A stretch of 64,000 bases of DNA from Nematostella vectensis (lineage: Eukaryota; Cnidaria; Anthozoa; Actiniaria; Edwardsiidae): NCBI RefSeq assembly GCF_932526225.1, contig NC_064040.1, positions 4,089,681 through 4,153,680 of the forward strand, read 5' to 3'. The position numbers and the translations under genes are program-made. Positions 1 to 13,100 of this stretch are shown in pieces (the first letter of the stretch is position 1; each line of letters begins with the position of its first letter). The notes under the pieces were generated by a model. That model was not told the origin of the DNA, searched no databases, and saw only the letters and a program-made list of their open reading frames with translations.

Positions 1-141
1 ACCGTCGTGGTCATTATGTAAATCATCACTTATCATTTTCATCATCATCACGATGATTACCGCACTACAACACTCCATCGTGCAACCAATATAACTATAC
101 CAGGAGGACTTGTGTAAACAGCGCTTGTTTCTATGTTCTAG

Positions 142-310
142 CAATGGCTGCATCCACGCGCATCCAGCAGACCTCAAGAGAGTTGACGATATCTTGACGC
201 ACGACCTGGGCGTGGCCGTCAGACCTAACCCCTTCAAAGGAATCTCGTACCCCTACAAGCCGCAAGGGTTACTGTCTATCGAGCAACTGGATGGCCGTAT
301 CAAATCATGA
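142..310 (+). CDS. Terminal exon of an unidentified gene (partial)
   Basis: A pyrimidine-rich tract ending in TAG sits just before position 142 and looks like a splice acceptor. The frame that follows starts inside a split serine codon and runs for about 55 codons to a TGA at 308-310. The peptide is coding-like, with HPADLKRVDDIL, GVAVRPNPFKG and YPYKPQGLLSIEQLDG. I do not recognise the family. Upstream exons lie outside the window. The gene converges on POMT2, whose stop lies about 870 bp away on the other strand. Confidence 0.6.
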
Positions 311-1181
311 TCAACTTAACGTTGATTTTTTTTTTGCGAATTTTAATGAGGACTTTTCATCCTTTTAATTGAATAATCTCACAAGTCCCATTATGCATTT
401 TTTCAGTGACCGTTCTTGTACCAACAAAATTCAGCTAATATTTGTATATCATATCTACCGTGAAATCAACAACATTACCACTTAATAACTTAATTGTTGT
501 TGTAAATCAGGGTAGCGACATCAACATATCGAAAAAGGGAATGTATTCTTAATAACATCCAGACAAATATTTGTGACACTAGGAATTAAAGTTGACTAAC
601 AATTTATTTGTATGACCTTTTCTATTTATTGTTAGCATTTGTCTATGAACCTGTTTCTCTGAACTATAGTTACATAGTTATACTATAGCTGTACTATAAA
701 AGCGTTATTGCAACAATTTATATAAATTACCCTAACTTTTCTTTTTATGGTTACAATTCTCTGTAAATATTTATTACATGAACCCACCAATAACCAAGGT
801 ATTGGTTACGCCACGTATGCTTTGAGTGTACTTAATTATGAGGCAAATTAGTTACTCTGACACGAGTCTGGCCTTCCTGTGTTATGTGTCTTTGTGTCGG
901 TGAGGTACCATATGAGATTGATCCATTACGATCAATAGTATTTACCTGAACATTTTATATTTGTTTTAGACACTTTTCCATACTAGTATCATTGAATGTC
1001 ATTTGAGTGCGAGATGAGTATTTTACATATAAACCAGATGCGTTGGTGAGTCACGTTGTCAAGTGAGTCAAGTGGGCGCCATAATGGATAGGTGCCATAT
1101 TCGACTAGAGCTTTATGGTGCAAAACCATATAAGGTTGATCAGCTTCTCTTGTCGTATTGTGAGGATATTGCTGTAGAGTT
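311..1181. other. AT-rich convergent intergenic / 3' UTR region
   Basis: No coding exon is seen between the stop of the left-edge gene and the POMT2 stop. The DNA is AT-rich and should hold both 3' ends. I see no repeat or inverted-repeat element in it. Confidence 0.6.
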
Positions 1182-4100
1182 TCACACCTCCCAGGAGTCC
1201 ATCCATTTGTAAACAGCAGCAGTCGCATTCGGACTATGGGCCATTGGACCGGACATGCCATATGTAAGGCCACGGAACAGATAGAAACTGGAAAGGATAC
1301 AGCTGGTATAAGCATATCTTGAACATAAGAGTCACAAAACAAATCTAAGCCTATCCCTAAGCGCTATAACATCCCATCAAAGTATTTTAAGCCATAATGG
1401 CATCCAATACATAGTTGATAGGCTTTTAAATCATTGACATCACTGCCTCGTTGTAAAAGTGTGAAGCGGACGTTTCTGGCAATACATATGACCTTTCAAG
1501 GCGTAGTTTGGTTTCCGAAGTATTTGAGTCAATTGGCAAACTTACCTGATAACACACATGGAGATGATGAGACTAACGGATGTGACGTAGATCGCGCTTT
1601 TCCATTTTCTTAGCTGAGGCAAGGACGAAAAACTCTCGCAACAGTACTCGCAAACCACACCTAAACAAGAACGCATTCTTAAGCGGAAATGACGACATTT
1701 GTCTTGTGTGGGACTGATAATTTTCAATTAGAGAAAAGAGGATAGCTAGAGTTCATAATCGTACATTGATCTTTATTGTTCTCTTGATAATCTGGGTGGC
1801 AAATGTTAAATATATTACTTCAGTAGTTAGGTTTCAACATTTAATTGAAAGCAAGTGTTGATGGTGTTTAACTCACCAGCAAGCATAGCTGTGAATAGAT
1901 AGGCCGGGAAATAATGATGGAAGTATAAGACGCGGCCCATGGCGTAGAATGGGAAATAATGGAGCGCCCATGCGAGAAGCAACCAACCGACCACAGACTC
2001 CATACGCTTACGACGGGCTGTACACAGAGAATCACGGGTCATTAGTGCCAATGACCTTTAAGAAACTTCACCTACACAACCCCTTCCCCACCCCCATGCA
2101 CTACACTACCACCTCCCCACCCCACCCCCATGCACTACACTACCACCTCCCCACCCCACCCCCATGCACTACACTACCACCTCCCCACCCCACCCCCATG
2201 CACTACACTACCACTTCCCCACCCCACCCCCATGCACTACACAACCCTTTCCCCCACCCCATCCCCATATGCCACACTACCCTTTTCCCCACCCCATCCC
2301 CATACGCCACACTACCATCTCTCCACCCCACCCCCATGCACTACACAATCCTTTCCCCAACCCCACACCCATGCACTACACTACCATCTCCCCACCCTAC
2401 CCCCATGCACTACACTACCATCTCCCCACCCCGCCCCCATGCACTACACTACCATCTCCCCACCCCGCCCCCATGCACTACACTACCATCTCCCCACCCC
2501 GCCCCCATGCACTACACTACCATCTCTCCACCCCGCCCCCATGCACTAAACAATCCTTTCCCCACCCCCATACGCCACACTTCCACCTCCACACCCCAAC
2601 CCCTATGAACTACACAATCCTCTCCCATGCGTAAATCCTCAATAAGTCCCTACACCCTACAAAATCCTACCAACCTGAACACGATAAAGGCGACTTACCG
2701 ACTTCAGCAGGGGGGTCCTTGTATCCCCTCTGCACGCGTACAGCATGGAAACCATAGAGTGCGGCGAACAACGCCATCACAGCTAGTACAAACCACCACA
2801 CCACAGGGTTCCCAAGGAGATAGACCCGGTGGTCCGCACCCGAAAAAACTTGTCCCTGTCGACATAGAATCAATAATCAGTTGCACCACAGGTAGCCCAA
2901 CTAAGAAAGTCATGGGCCGACTTTGTTAAAAAGTCGTCAAGGGGTGAAATCACCGAGCATCATAAAACAACTGTTTTAAGGGAGAGGTGTTCAACATAAA
3001 GTTAGGGCGCGTTTTTTTCCTATCATTCTGGAATGGGAATGGTTGGCAGGGAATGTTCAGAATGCCATTGGAATCATTCTGCTACAGGTAGCAGAATGGG
3101 TGGAATAGCGGTCATTCCTTTCCGGAATGGGAACATGGGATAAACGAACGCGCGCTTTTTCTCTTCTAGTCATTCTCATTTCAATCTGAATCAATCTAAG
3201 GGCGCGTTTTTTTACTCGTGATTGCGGAATGAGAATGATTAGAATAGAAAAAGCTCGCGTTTGTTTATCCCGCGTTCCTATCTAGGAATAGAATGAAGGC
3301 CATTCCACCCATTCTGCTACCTTTAGCAGCATGACTCGAAGACCATTCTGAACATTCCTACCAACCATTCCCATTCCAGAATGGTAGGAAAAAAACGCGC
3401 CCTGTTATTTGCAGGGAAATCATGTGACATCATACCCGATAGTTGATTGGCCACTGCCAAGGCAGCGAAGTAACCTCGCCTTCTTTGGGCTTGAATCCCG
3501 AGTTGGTCTGGCAAAATATTTACATCTAGTTTAGTATCATTTATACTGACAAGACGATCCAAGATAATCATAGTCTTATTTCATCTCGCACTGCACTAAC
3601 TAGTTTTTCATGTTTCCCAGAATAACAATGATTCTGGTTTGCTATAAGATGATTTATTCCAGTAAAGAAAAATCTTGCCTTAGTTTGTGCAAAAAGGATT
3701 GAATCCCGCCCGCGGTATTTACTTATTGGCTAGAAATTGCACAAGCGGCATGAATACCACACACTTTGCATGGAAATGTGTTCGCCTTTGCATGAATTAT
3801 TCACAACGATTATTGTAACTAACCTGTGCCATTACGATGTGCGACTCGTAGACGCTGGCGAAAAAGGACGGTTTGAACAACTCAGGACTTGCCTTGGGGA
3901 CTAGAAAACACAGGGGGAATAAGACAATTGAACCGGCGATAAAACAATAATGCACCAGACAAGGGAGAGATAAGACAAGTGCAGTATACTTGCTAAGGAC
4001 CAAAACATTATCTCAATGGTATCCTTATAAACAGACAGGCCCAGGATTTTTCTTGGGGGGATGCGGAATCCGAAAAAGTGGACCTTGTTTTTCCGGGGTG

Positions 4101-7100
4101 GGGGGTTCTCTCTCTGATAAAAATTTGACCACCCCCGAAAGAACAAAGAGGGTTTTTTTATGCCTTTGCAGTATCTCCACGGGGCGTTTATTGTCGGTTT
4201 TGGTTTCATAACAGAGTGACCTGGCTTATGCTTTTTTAGTTTTGTCTACAAGTAGCACGTCTATCGAGAATCGAAAGTGGCCTTCGGCTGTTGTGTGTGT
4301 ATGGGGGGGGGGGGGGGGCTGTCAGAGTTCCACAGCGGTCCTTCCCATGCACTTACTTCGGTCGTTATCATGGCCTTCCACGTTCCACATGTTACCCAGC
4401 TCGTGTTGAACAGGGTTGCATGTAACCTCCAGTTGCTCCCAGCCCCTGAAGGGATAACAGTAAAATGCGTTATACACATAGCATGTGTAGACAAAAATAT
4501 ATACTGTACACCGTCTTTTTTTAACTAAATACACTCTTTTTTTATAAGAACGTCTAATGCCTGGTGCACACTAGTGACAAAACGACATAGGTGGCGCGCG
4601 CACTCTTTTAAGCCCGACATAACGACATGGAAAAAAAAACGTTTTTTCTCTTATGTTGTTATGTCCATGTCGTTATGTCGGATTTATGTTGAAATGTCGA
4701 ACCATTCACACTTGAATATATAAAGATAAGAGTGCGCGCTCCCATGTCGTTATGCCTAGTGCACACTAGCGACATAACGACATAAAGACATGGGCGCGCG
4801 CACTCTTATCTTCGACATAACAACATGGACATAACGACATAAGAGGAAAAACATGTTTTTTCTTTTGTCATCATGTCCATGTCGTTATGTCGGGATAAAC
4901 ATAGTGCGTGCGCCCATGTCGTTATGTTGTTATGTTGCTGTTGTTAAAAAACATGTTTATGTCCATGTCGTTATGTCGAAGATGAGAGTGCGCGCGACCA
5001 TGTTGTTATGTCGATATGTCGCTAGTGTGCACTAGGGATAACTAGTGTGCAACAGGCATAATTTTCAGTTGAGGGTGGGCCGTTCTCTTTTTAGTAGCAT
5101 TTTAAGGCTGAAAATGTTCATAAATTTTGGTGTATATAAAAATATATTACCAATTAAAGTATGGAAGAAAATTAGCAATAATATTATGAACACAATATAA
5201 TACTGCATTTTAGAATGCATCACATTTTAATAAAGCAATATTTTGCTGAGCCTCTACATGCTCTTGGCATGTTCTAAGAATTTGGTGGAGTCTCAGGCTG
5301 GACGTTCTTATAAAATTAGTTTTATAAAAGAGTCTACACATTAAAAAATATAAATATGTGCATTGCACTCTAGTGTATGGTGTAAAAACACAAAATAGCT
5401 CTGTGTGTTACATGCCATCCTCACCATTTCGGTAGTGTCTTGGATCCCATGTGAAGTGCACAGTCCAAGTTGACGTGAATAAGTCTGAAAATAGTCCGGA
5501 CTGTCTTGACATGATTATCCGGTGACCCACTGACTATCTCCACACGCCAGAAATCATTAGCGTCACCTTTACCTTCCTAAAAGTACATAAATAACCTTAT
5601 AATATTAGTAATTGTATTAGTTACAGTACATAATAAACAGGTTTGCAGAAAGCTCAGATAATTTTTAAAGGCCACCACTCCCATGTCATGTGCCTGTGAT
5701 AAATAGCAGGAACTGGAGACTAAGAAACCACTATTGTCGCGTGCTTTATTATTAAGTCTATCATGTGACAAAGGAGAAGGGAAAGAGGAGGCAGTAAAGG
5801 TAGAAAGGATGTGCGTGAATCAACAAAAAGGGAATTCCATGTGGGCGTTACAGTGGGAGGTGACATGAGAATTGCTGTGCTAGGTGTATATGTACCTCTC
5901 CGTAAGCTGTCACTTGCATGTGGTGTTTTGTGAGAGGGGCCTTCTCATTGTGGCTGTGGATATTCCGTTTGGTTCTGGGATGAAAAAAAATGCAACAAGT
6001 CATTATCTCTCAACAAGTCAGTAGTAATGTGAAATGCCATACATATAATGAAGACATAGATAAATTAACTTTGTCATGGCTTGCAGTGGGTAAGGGAAAA
6101 CCTTTAAACAAATATTTGTTATCACCAGTGTTGTGCACCATCTCAATCTGATTAAATAAGTAATAAGCTCAACATTTTTCTTCTATTCTCACGCGTCCTT
6201 GAGCGAGCGGGAGGCATTCATCTCACCCTCAGCGGCGATAATCTTGTAAAAAATTTGAATTGCTGAGAGTTACACTTTTGGTATTTAAAAATAGAGAAAA
6301 CCATTTAAGCCAATGAATCCGACTCTCCCGAAAAGTAGACGGGGTGTCCTATCCTTAGGGGTTGTTGAATAATCTTTTTTCATTCTGCTATAAAATTCGA
6401 CCAACTGCTATCCATTAGGGGTTCTTTAAGAATTTTTTCGATTCAGCTATCACTTGGGGTATAAAATTCGACCAACTGCTATCCCTTAGGGGATGTTTAA
6501 TGGTTTTCCGATTCTGCTATCCTTTAGGGTATAAAATTCGACCAATTGCTATCCCTTGGGAGATGTTTAACGGTTTTTCCGATTCTGCTTTCTCTTAGGG
6601 TTAAAAATATTAGAATCATGGGTGCTATGTATGTTACAAGCTGATAAAATCATTTTATAATACAGACAAAAACATAGCCTCATAGCCACTGTAACAAATA
6701 TTTTTTTTAAGATACCGATAATCTATACACTTACGCAGCATGTTCCAGTCTGATCCAATCCCCATTCTTGACAAACTCGACGGGTTCATTGGCATCTGCC
6801 GATGGAAAAGCAAAACAAATAAATAAATAGAAAAGGGCTTGATGTCAAGGGTTTTCTCTTGTGCGTTTGTTTGTTGGTTCCTGGTCTATGCTAACTGCTT
6901 CTTCTAGTGTTTCTGGTCTGTGTTTCTGGTCTGTGTTTCTGGTCTGTGTTTCTGGTCTGTTTACTTCCATCTAGTGTTTTTTGTGTTTCTCTGTTGGTTC
7001 CTGGTCTATTATTTCAATGTCGGTTTTCTCTAGTGTGTTTGTCTATTGGTTCCTGCTCTATCTCCGTCCAGGGTTTTCTCTATGAAGTCTATTTGTCTTT

Positions 7101-10100
7101 TGGATCCTGCTCTATCTACGTTAAGGGTTTTCTCTATGAATTCTATTTGTCTTTTGGATCCTGCTCCATCTACGTCAAGGGTTTCCTCTACGTAGTGTGT
7201 TTGTCTTTTTGGTTTCTGGTCTATCTACGTCAAGGGTTTCTTCTATGTAGTGTGTTTGTCTGTTTGTTTCTGCTCTATCTACGTCAAGGGTTTCTATGTA
7301 GTGTGTTTGTCTGTTGGTTTCTGCTCTATCTACGTCAAGGGTTTCTTCTATGTAGTGTGTTTGTCTATTGGATCCTGGTCTATCTATTTCAAGGATCACC
7401 TCTGTGTAGTGTATGTCTTTTGGGTCCTGGTCTATCCATGTCAAGGGTTTCCTCTACGTACAGTAGTGTGTTTGTCTATTGGATCCTGGTCTATCTACGT
7501 CTAGGGCGTCCTCTACGTAGTGTGTTTATTTTTTGGTTTCTGGTCTATCTACTTCAAGGGTTTCTTCTATGTAGTGTGCTTGTCTATTGGATCCTGGTCT
7601 ATCTACGTCTAGGGCGTCCTCTACGTAGTGTGTTTATTTTTTGGTTTCTGGTCTATCTACTTCAAGGGTTTCTTCTATGTAGTGTGCTTGTCTATTGGAT
7701 CCTGGTCTATCTATTTCAAGGAGCACCTCTGTGTAGTGTATGTCTTTTGGGTCCTGGTCTATCTATGTCAAGGGTTTCCTCTATATAGTGTGTTTGTCTT
7801 TTGGTTTCTGGTCTATCTATGTCAAGGGTTTCCTCTATCTACAGTAGTGTGTTTGTCTATTGGATCCTGGTCTATCTACGTCAAGGGTTTCTTCTACGTA
7901 GTGTGTTTGTCTGTTGGTTTCTGGTCTATCTACGTCAAGGGTTTCCTCTACGTACAGTAGTGTGTTTGTCTATTGGATCCTGGTCTATCTACGTCTAGGG
8001 CGTCCTCTACGTAGTGTGTTTATTTTTTGGTTTCTGGTCTATCTACTTCAAGGGTTTCCTCTATGTAGTGTGCTTGTCTATTGGATCCTAGTCTATCTAC
8101 ATCAAGGGTTTCTTCTACGTAGTGTGTTTGTCTGTTTGTTTCTGCTCTATCTACGTCAAGGGTTTCTTCTACGTAGTGTGTTTGTCTGTTGGTTTCTGCT
8201 CTATCTACGTCAAGGGTTTCTTCTATGTAGTGTGTTTGTCTATTGGATCCTGGTCTATCTATTTCAAGGATCACCTCTGTGTAGTGTATGTCTTTTGGGT
8301 CCTGGTCTATCCATGTCAAGGGTTTCCTCTACGTACAGTAGTGTGTTTGTCTATTGGATCCTGGTCTATCTACGTCTAGGGCGTCCTCTACGTAGTGTGT
8401 TTATTTTTTGGTTTCTGGTCTATCTACTTCAAGGGTTTCCTCTATGTAGTGTGCTTGTCTATTGGATCCTAGTCTATCTACATCAAGGGTTTCTTCTACG
8501 TAGTGTGTTTGTCTGTTTGTTTCTGCTCTATCTACGTCAAGGGTTTCTTCTACGTAGTGTGTTTGTCTGTTTGTTTCTGCTCTATCTACGTCAAGGGTTT
8601 CTTCTATGTAGTGTGTTTGTCTATTGGATCCTGGTCTATCTACGTCTAGGGCGTCCTCTACGTAGTGTGTTTATTTTTTGGTTTCTGGTCTATCTACTTC
8701 AAGGGTTTCCTCTATGTAGTGTGCTTGTCTATTGGATCCTAGTCTATCTACATCAAGGGTTTCTTCTACGTAGTGTGTTTGTCTGTTAGTTTCTAGTCTA
8801 TCTACGTCAAGGGTTTCTTCTACGTAGTGTGTTTGTCTGTTGGTTTCTGGTCTATTTACGTCAAGGGTTTCCTCTATATAGTGTGTTTGTCTTTTGGATC
8901 CTGGTCTATCTATGTCAAGGGTTTCCTCTATCTACAGTAGTGTGTTTGTCTATTGGATCCTGGTCTATCTACGTCAAGGGTTTCTTCTACGTAGTGTGTT
9001 TGTCTGTTGGTTTCTGGTCTATCTACGTCAAGGGTTTCCTCTACGTACAGTAGTGTGTTTGTCTATTGGATCCTGGTCTATCTACGTCTAGGGCGTCCTC
9101 TACGTAGTGTGTTTATTTTTTGGTTTCTGGTCTATCTACTTCAAGGGTTTCCTCTATGTAGTGTGCTTGTCTATTGGATCCTAGTCTATCTACATCAAGG
9201 GTTTCTTCTACGTAGTGTGTTTGTCTGTTTGTTTCTGCTCTATCTACGTCAAGGGTTTCTTCTACGTAGTGTGTTTGTCTGTTTGTTTCTGCTCTATCTA
9301 CGTCAAGGGTTTCTTCTATGTAGTGTGTTTGTCTATTGGATCCTGGTCTATCTACGTCTAGGGCGTCCTCTACGTAGTGTGTTTATTTTTTGGTTTCTGG
9401 TCTATCTACTTCAAGGGTTTCCTCTATGTAGTGTGCTTGTCTATTGGATCCTAGTCTATCTACATCAAGGGTTTCTTCTACGTAGTGTGTTTGTCTGTTA
9501 GTTTCTAGTCTATCTACGTCAAGGGTTTCTTCTACGTAGTGTGTTTGTCTGTTGGTTTCTGGTCTATTTACGTCAAGGGTTTCCTCTATATAGTGTGTTT
9601 GTCTTTTGGATCCTGGTCTATCTATGTCAAGGGTTTCCTCTATCTACAGTAGTGTGTTTGTCTATTGGATCCTGGTCTATCTACGTCAAGGGTTTCTTCT
9701 ACGTAGTGTGTTTGTCTGTTGGTTTCTGGTCTATCTACGTCAAGGGTTTCCTCTACGTACAGTAGTGTGTTTGTCTATTGGATCCTGGTCTATCTACGTC
9801 TAGGGCGTCCTCTACGTAGTGTGTTTATTTTTTGGTTTCTGGTCTATCTACTTCAAGGGTTTCCTCTATGTAGTGTGCTTGTCTATTGGATTCTAGTCTA
9901 TCTACATCAAGGGTTTCTTCTACGTAGTGTGTTTGTCTGTTAGTTTCTAGTCTATCTACGTCAAGGGTTTCTTCTACGTAGTGTGTTTGTCTGTTGGTTT
10001 CTGGTCTATTTACGTCAAGGGTTTCCTCTATATAGTGTGTTTGTCTTTTGGATCCTGGTCTATCTACGTCAAGGGTTTCCTCTATGTACAGTAGAAGTGT

Positions 10101-13100
10101 GTTTGTCTATTGGATCCTGGTCTATCTACATCAAGGGTTTCTTCTACGTAGTGTGTTTGTCTGTTAGTTTCTGGTCTATCTACGTCAAGGGTTTCTTCTA
10201 CGTAGTGTGTTTGTCTGTTGGTTTCTGGTCTATTTACGTCCAGGGTTTTCTCTATGAAGTCTATTTGTCTTTTGGATCCTGCTCTATCTACGTTAAGGGT
10301 TTCCTCTACGAAGTGTGTTTGTCTTTTGGTTTCTGGTTTCTGGTCTATCAATGTCAAGGGTTTTCTCTATGAATTCTGTTTGTCTTTTGGATCCTGCTCC
10401 ATCTACGTCAAGGGTTTCCTCTACGTAGTGTGTTTGACTTTTAGGTTTCTGGTCTATCTACGTCAAGGGTTTTCTCTACGCAGTGTGTTTGTCTTTTTGG
10501 TTTCTGGTCTATCTACGTCAAGGGTTTCTTCTACGTAGTGTGTTTGTCTTTTTGGTTTCTGGTCTATTTACGTCAAGGGTTTCCTCTACCTAGTGTGTTT
10601 GTCTTTTGGTTTCTGGTCTATCTACGTCAAGGGTTTCCTCTATGTACAGTAGAAGTGTGTTTGTCTATTGGATCCTGGTCTATCAACGTCAAGGGTCACT
10701 TCTATGTAGTGTGTTTGCCTTTTGGATCCTGGTCTTTCTATGTCAAGGGTTTCTTCTACATAGTGTGTTTGTCTATTGGATACTGGTCTATCTATGTCTA
10801 GGGTTCCTTACGTAGCATGTTTGTCTGTTGTTTCCTGGTCAACCTACGTCAACCTTTTTTTTTACTGTGCCTGTCTATGGATTACTAGTATCAATACCAT
10901 AGTCTTCATAAGCTTTCTTTATCAGGAACTTGTTGTTGTCGTCTTTATGCGAGTAACCTGTGACCTAAAAAGAGATTAAAATAACAAATTAATACTTGTG
11001 TATGGCACAGAAGGGGCATAGTCTGTAGGTGGCCCACAGAGACCCCCACCACCATTTCTGGTCCAATAAAGCTTTTACATCTTAGTCATAACATCTCAGT
11101 TGGTAACAAATTATTGTTGAGAAAAATCACTTTGGGCTCCCCAAGGAAAATGCCATTCAATGCCAGCTTAGCTTACTGGCATTAATGTGTGAATTAAAAA
11201 ATACAATAAACAAATAAACCCCCTTTGAGTGAACACCAATATTTTCAAATACCTGTTGCTGTTCTGGAGCATGCTCTTTTGGGTAGAGATGGTGATGCGA
11301 GTGCAGTAAGGCTCCGCCTGCCCGGTGATTCTTAAGTGTAATCATTGAACCAAATGCGAGATCTAGGATGATAAATAACAATCAACAGGCTAGGAATCAC
11401 TCAGTCCCAACTGGAGTACAAAGGGTTACAGTTTACATAGGGAATGGATTACAACTAAAACAAACCAATTACAAGGAAAAGTGGATCATTGGGGGATTAT
11501 CTTAGGAAAGGCCTCTAGGTTGAACAATATTAAGCCCTGTAAAGCATTCATTTACATAGCTTATTAAAGTGAGTATATATTTTCAATAAAAATATTTGAA
11601 CTTCAATGATGGATGTTTGTGCCTTGGAGAAGTCTTATTAAAGTAAACTCCGAGTTTTTGGTAAGTTATACCCAGTAATCTGGTTCAAGAACATAAGCTA
11701 CAATACAGCTACTGTATTTATGATTACTGTAGTTTTTTGTGATTCTGTTAAAAATGGCTATATAGTAGACAAACCTTCAGGGACAGACGCCATGTACAGA
11801 GGGTTTCCTTTTAGAGTGGACTGGAAGGCGGAACTAAAAAATCCATCACCGGGGCCACTACAACACAAAATGGAAAAGATGGAATCAAGCTCAATTTCTT
11901 TGTTGACTGTGTTTATCAGAAAAAAAGGTGTGCACAAAGTTTTTTAAAATAATGCCAGTAGTGCAACATTGATTAAAGCTGAAATTAAAATAGATCATTT
12001 GTTTGATGCTCAGTGGGGCCCATATAACTCCTACTCAGATAACTTGCACTATGCACAAACTATAGAGTACTTTTTTCAATCTCTTTTGTGGGTTTGAGTA
12101 AACAGGGTTCAATTGTACACAATTATGTTACATAAAATGTCTCTTACGTGTTTGGTAACATCTTGAAGTGTACTGAAAACCAGAACAGATAAACCATGAT
12201 GGGGAGTATGATCAGACCAAGGACTCTAGCAATGAACTGCTTGGATATCTCAAACTGCAAAAGGAAAAATGATGGTGATGCATAATTAGGGAATTAGCAT
12301 TATATTTTATATGCTAGTTTCAGTCATTTTCAGTTAGAGACTGGATATAAGAACTTTAATCCAGTTCATAGACAGAAAATGACAGTAATTCAAAACCTTT
12401 CATGGCCATTTGATGTTACTCACCAGTGACAAGCTCAGGTCGCCCAGCAATTCCCATAGATCCATCACCGTGGTGATTCCTGCCCAAAGGATCACAAACA
12501 GGCCAACCCACTTACAGCTGAAATACAAAGTCATGTCACTTTAACAAGAAAGACAAGTGTTATAATCTATTGAGGGTACATTTTCACATTCTGGACCAAA
12601 ATGGCATGATAACTAAGAGAGAATCAGTTAGCTTAGTGATCATGAAATGAAATCTACAGAATGCAGTGATGCTCCACAACAAAATAATTGGATAAGTAGA
12701 TTTGTGTACTTCTTACTTTATCTGCACACAAAAGTGCAGGCAAAGAGGCACAGTGCTCACCTAAAGGCGCAGGCTAATGAGACGCCGGTAGCAAACATCC
12801 AGAACCACCAGCTGGGAGTATTAAAACTAGTAAATAAAAGAATAAAAAAATTATTGTTGCCAAAAATAACAACAAGTTATTTACATGCTTGTTTGTTTGA
12901 ATGATATCTTTGATGAATTTTAAGACTTACAGTACCTATTTTTGCAAGATTGGAACTTTGTAAGACAAAATGCAGACAACATGATATAGAACATCAGAAT
13001 AGGATCCAGCAAGATGTACTGGGATATCGTCACACAACCATTATCTGTAATCAGACAGAAACAAATAGTATCAGTAATGGGACAGAAAGGCATTGTAAAA

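Noticed and set aside
1949-2634. His/Pro/Thr-rich frames of up to 219 codons
   Set aside because: They read through the C-rich minisatellite on the strand opposite to POMT2, and are open in all three frames.
6907-9501. Open frames of up to 293 codons rich in Phe, Val, Tyr and Ser on both strands
   Set aside because: They are translations of the 54-bp minisatellite in POMT2 intron 11; equivalent frames exist in several registers and carry no independent signal.
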